Below are positions 4,616-6,259 of a stretch of DNA of 6,259 nt, piece after piece. Both the position numbers and the translations under genes were made by a program. The first letter of the stretch is position 1; each line of letters opens with the position of its first letter. A model generated the notes under the pieces. It worked only from the letters and a program-made list of their open reading frames with translations, was not told the DNA's origin and ran no database searches. The DNA comes from Lachnospiraceae bacterium (GTDB lineage Bacteria > Bacillota > Clostridia > Lachnospirales > Lachnospiraceae): assembly GCA_017483425.1 (NCBI GenBank), contig JAFUWM010000088.1, positions 1 to 6,259 on the forward strand, written 5' to 3'.

Positions 4616-5419
4616 GTGAGGATAAGAGACTTCCATCCCCACGTATGGCCTGACAGTATAGCGGAGGGAGCCGTAAGGTCACTTTCTGAAAGGGCAAGTA
4701 TTTCTCCGCATACGGATGGTACAGTGGAGGGTTTGAGACGGGCAATGGCGGATGCCGGCATAGCGGTTTCCGTCATACTTCCGGTTATCACAAAGACATC
4801 TCAGTTCGACAGCATTATGCGTTTCGCGGCGGAGATAAACGGGAAGTATGAAGACCTGATCTCGTTCGGGGCTGTATTTCCGGGAGATCCGGAGTATAAA
4901 GAGCACCTCAGGCTTTTAACAAACTATGGCTTCAAGGGCATTAAGCTCCATCCGGATTATCACGGAGTGGATCTGGATGCGAAGGAATCCATGGATATTA
5001 TTTACGAGGCTTCTTCGCTGGAAATGATAGTCTCGGTGCATGCGGGTATTGATATAGGGCTGCCCGACAAGCCGTGCTCCACTCCGCAGATGGCAGCTCA
5101 TGTGATAGATGAGATACATCCCGACAGGCTGGTGCTTGCGCATACAGGAGGCTGGAAGCTCTGGGACGATGTTGAGAGCCTGCTTGCAGGCCGTGATGTA
5201 TTCATGGATCTTTCGTTCACTGACGGCTATATTGAGGATGTGCAGTGGAAGCGTATAATGCGGGCTCACGGAGCCGACAGATGTCTTTTCGGGACGGATT
5301 CGCCGTGGAGCGGACAGAAAGAGACGATAGAAAGTCTCCGCCGTCTGGATCTTACAGATGAGGAATATGAGAAGATATTGTCCGGCACGGCGGGAGCATT
5401 ATTAGGATACGAAATATAA
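4616..5419 (+). CDS. Metal-dependent amidohydrolase family protein (TIM barrel)
   Basis: A 267-residue protein of the amidohydrolase-2 / COG2159 type. Metal and active-site features run in order: RDFHPHVWPD (4-13) with the HxH pair H7/H9, GIKLHPDYH (108-116), VSVHAGID (139-146), LAHTGGW (174-180) and LFGTDSPW (224-231) with the barrel-end Asp. These suit hydrolysis or decarboxylation of a small acid or amide; the substrate is unknown. The start is a GTG three bases after the ACT stop. It places HxH at the expected distance from the N-terminus, and no ATG lies near. No clear ribosome site is seen, so translational coupling with the ACT gene is likely. Being in the ligase-ACT operon, it might act on an aryl-acid or amino-acid derivative, but this is guilt by association only. 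Confidence 0.88.
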   Translation: MRIRDFHPHVWPDSIAEGAVRSLSERASISPHTDGTVEGLRRAMADAGIAVSVILPVITKTSQFDSIMRFAAEINGKYEDLISFGAVFPGDPEYKEHLRLLTNYGFKGIKLHPDYHGVDLDAKESMDIIYEASSLEMIVSVHAGIDIGLPDKPCSTPQMAAHVIDEIHPDRLVLAHTGGWKLWDDVESLLAGRDVFMDLSFTDGYIEDVQWKRIMRAHGADRCLFGTDSPWSGQKETIESLRRLDLTDEEYEKILSGTAGALLGYEI

Positions 5420-5427
5420 GGGGTGGC
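5418..5427 (+). promoter_or_regulatory. Ribosome binding site fixing the TTG start of rnhA
   Basis: AAGGGGTGG overlaps the amidohydrolase stop codon and lies 7 nt (from AAGGGG) before the TTG at 5431. No ATG or GTG is available in frame between the previous stop and the conserved first strand, so the TTG is the start. Confidence 0.6.
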
Positions 5428-5430
5428 ATC

Positions 5431-5916
5431 TTGCAGGACGTATGGCTATATTCAGACGGAAGCTCGAGAGGGAATCCCGGACCCGGTGGATACGGTACTG
5501 TTCTCAGATTCACGGACAGCAAAGGTGTCACGCATGAGAAAGAATACAGCGAAGGGTTTCCGGACACGACAAATAACAGGATGGAGCTCATGGGAGTTAT
5601 CCGGGGCTTCGAGGAATTAAAAAAGCCCTGCCGCGTGCATGTGATCACGGATTCGCAGTATGTCGTAAAGGCTTTTAATGAGGGCTGGCTTGATAACTGG
5701 GTGGCGCATGACTGGAAAGGCTCGGACAAAAAGCCGGTAAAAAACATTGAACTGTGGCAGAGGCTTCTATCCGCCATACAGGGGCATGAGTACAGCTTTG
5801 AATGGGTAAAAGGCCATGCCGGACACCCCGAAAACGAACGCTGCGACAGGCTCGCTACGGAAGTGGCTGATACGGTCATTGAAAAAACACAGGTGGGTGA
5901 TACAATTAGAGGATAA
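5431..5916 (+). CDS. rnhA: Ribonuclease HI
   Basis: Cuts the RNA strand of RNA:DNA hybrids in the cytoplasm (R-loops, primer remnants). The 161 residues fit the typical bacterial length of about 155. All acidic catalytic residues are visible: D9 in YSDGSSRGNPGPGGYG, E52 in TTNNRMELMG, D74 in VITDSQYV and D139 in ENERCDRLA, plus the loop histidine H129 in KGHAGHPEN. The basic handle region around residues 81-104 (FNEGWLDNW, then HDWKGSDKKPVKN) is present, as in the E. coli-type enzyme. Translation starts at a TTG. It is the last gene of the ligase operon with an 11-bp gap, a housekeeping gene apparently transcribed with a metabolic unit. No N-terminal hybrid-binding domain is present. Identification is very secure. 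Confidence 0.96.
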   Translation: MQDVWLYSDGSSRGNPGPGGYGTVLRFTDSKGVTHEKEYSEGFPDTTNNRMELMGVIRGFEELKKPCRVHVITDSQYVVKAFNEGWLDNWVAHDWKGSDKKPVKNIELWQRLLSAIQGHEYSFEWVKGHAGHPENERCDRLATEVADTVIEKTQVGDTIRG

Positions 5917-5924
5917 CAGGAGCA

Positions 5925-5964
5925 TGATACCGTTACGCCCGTATTTTGGGCGGTTACGGTATCA
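5925..5964 (+). terminator. Long hairpin after rnhA, lacks a T-run
   Basis: TGATACCGT (5925-5933) pairs perfectly with ACGGTATCA (5956-5964). Inside, CGCCC (5936-5940) pairs with GGGCG (5948-5952), leaving a GTATTTT loop and a small internal loop. It begins 8 bp after the RNase HI stop, where an operon terminator would be expected. GCATCCGACC follows rather than T, so it is not a standard intrinsic terminator. It may instead stabilise the mRNA 3' end, or be a small repeat element. Confidence 0.4.
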
Positions 5965-5987
5965 GCATCCGACCGGACAGAATCAGA

Positions 5988-6006
5988 TATAAAACTGCGT
6001 TTTATA
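5988..6006. promoter_or_regulatory. AT-rich 19-bp dyad upstream of the small ORF
   Basis: TATAAAAC-TGC-GTTTTATA is a perfect 8-3-8 inverted repeat ending directly before the GAGGAGG ribosome site of the next gene. It could be a regulator operator, or an RNA hairpin close to the ribosome site. Its left arm reads TATAAA, possibly a -10, but no convincing -35 was found. Confidence 0.35.
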
Positions 6007-6021
6007 GAGGAGGTAATTGGC

Positions 6022-6165
6022 ATGGGCATGACAAATAAGCAATTCCAAGGGTTTGTAAGATTGTCAATAGCTCAAATGAAAAGCGCTTTGGACAAGACAC
6101 CTGATAACGAAGAACTGAAAGAGTTACTGAATATATTTCAGTCTATGTTGGAAGATGGTAACTGA
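6022..6165 (+). CDS. 47-residue small protein of unknown function
   Basis: Starts MGMTNKQFQGFVRLSIAQMK, continues with an acidic helix and ends QSMLEDGN. The whole chain looks alpha-helical, with a hydrophobic face and no signal peptide or Cys. The start is well supported: GAGGAGG at 6007-6013 is 8 nt before the ATG at 6022 (the second ATG at 6028 is too far). An opening of MTNKQF followed by a short amphipathic helix is reminiscent of small proteins on Firmicute prophages and mobile elements, a recollection rather than proof. The next gene starts 8 bp after its stop, so the two are probably co-transcribed. Confidence 0.7.
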   Translation: MGMTNKQFQGFVRLSIAQMKSALDKTPDNEELKELLNIFQSMLEDGN

Positions 6166-6173
6166 AAGAAGCT

Positions 6174-6259
6174 ATGAAGAAACGTACTAAGAAAAGGATA
6201 GGAATAGGCATAGCGGCTGCCGTGATCGTGGTTGCGGGTGTTCAGATATTACGGGCACA
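6174..6259 (+). CDS. Partial gene with signal-peptide-like or membrane-anchor N-terminus
   Basis: Twenty-eight residues are visible before the window ends. A strongly basic MKKRTKKR is followed by a hydrophobic run (IGIGIAAAVIVVAGVQIL), a typical n-region and h-region. The product is therefore exported or anchored by one N-terminal helix. No cleavage motif or lipobox is visible within the window. The ribosome site is weak (GAAAGAAG just before the ATG), so coupling to the 47-residue gene 8 bp upstream is likely. The family cannot be named. Confidence 0.6.
   Translation, partial: MKKRTKKRIGIGIAAAVIVVAGVQILRA

Noticed and set aside
5924..5992. 22-residue ORF starting in the hairpin after rnhA
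   Set aside because: The AGGAG is only one base from the ATG, and the sequence is explained by the inverted repeat.
5352..6029. Long minus-strand open frame across rnhA
   Set aside because: Antisense to a clear RNase HI, Ser/Pro/Cys-rich, with no ribosome site or known motif.

Overview
The window looks like chromosomal DNA from an anaerobic Firmicute, most likely a gut or rumen Clostridia of the Lachnospiraceae type. This is inferred from three things: strong GGAGG-type ribosome sites, intermediate base composition, and the gene set. That set is an indolepyruvate:ferredoxin oxidoreductase beta subunit, a phenylacetate-CoA-ligase-like enzyme and a tandem ACT protein, a hallmark of anaerobic aromatic amino-acid / aryl-acid metabolism. 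Species cannot be fixed from the sequence.

Layout. Positions 1-736 look like accessory DNA. A truncated minus-strand gene resembles a phage-type PBECR4 nuclease family. Next come a hairpin, a 51-bp tandem repeat of unknown nature, an 18-bp dyad, and a 101-residue minus-strand coiled-coil ORF that looks like the tail of a plasmid relaxase. From 710 the core region begins. A promoter with a perfect 13-bp palindrome over its -10 leads into a 13-codon leader ORF whose stop overlaps the start of iorB (830-1402). The usual partner gene iorA is not next to it. iorB runs tail-to-tail, with a 4-bp overlap, into a minus-strand pair: a VTC-domain polyphosphate-polymerase-like protein (2110-2856) followed by a DUF4956 membrane protein (1399-2073). 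The apparent terminator of this pair lies inside iorB.

At 2857-2927 two divergent promoters occupy almost the same DNA. One fires left into the VTC gene, apparently giving a leaderless mRNA. The other fires right into a tightly packed operon: aryl-CoA ligase (2928-4226), tandem ACT protein (4226-4612), metal-dependent amidohydrolase (4616-5419) and RNase HI (5431-5916). After RNase HI come a long hairpin without a T-run, an AT-rich dyad, a 47-residue small protein (6022-6165), and the start of a gene with a signal-peptide-like N-terminus that runs off the window.

How they fit together. IorB (with IorA encoded elsewhere) would oxidatively decarboxylate aryl-pyruvates to aryl-acetyl-CoA. The ligase interconverts aryl acids and their CoA esters. 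The ACT protein is a plausible amino-acid-sensing partner. VTC plus DUF4956 is a recurrent pair, probably a membrane-linked polyphosphate or related polyphosphate-modification module, sitting between iorB and the ligase. No complete new system is proven. The least explained items are the 51-bp repeat, the leaderless VTC start with its overlapping promoters, and the iorA-less iorB with its leader ORF.
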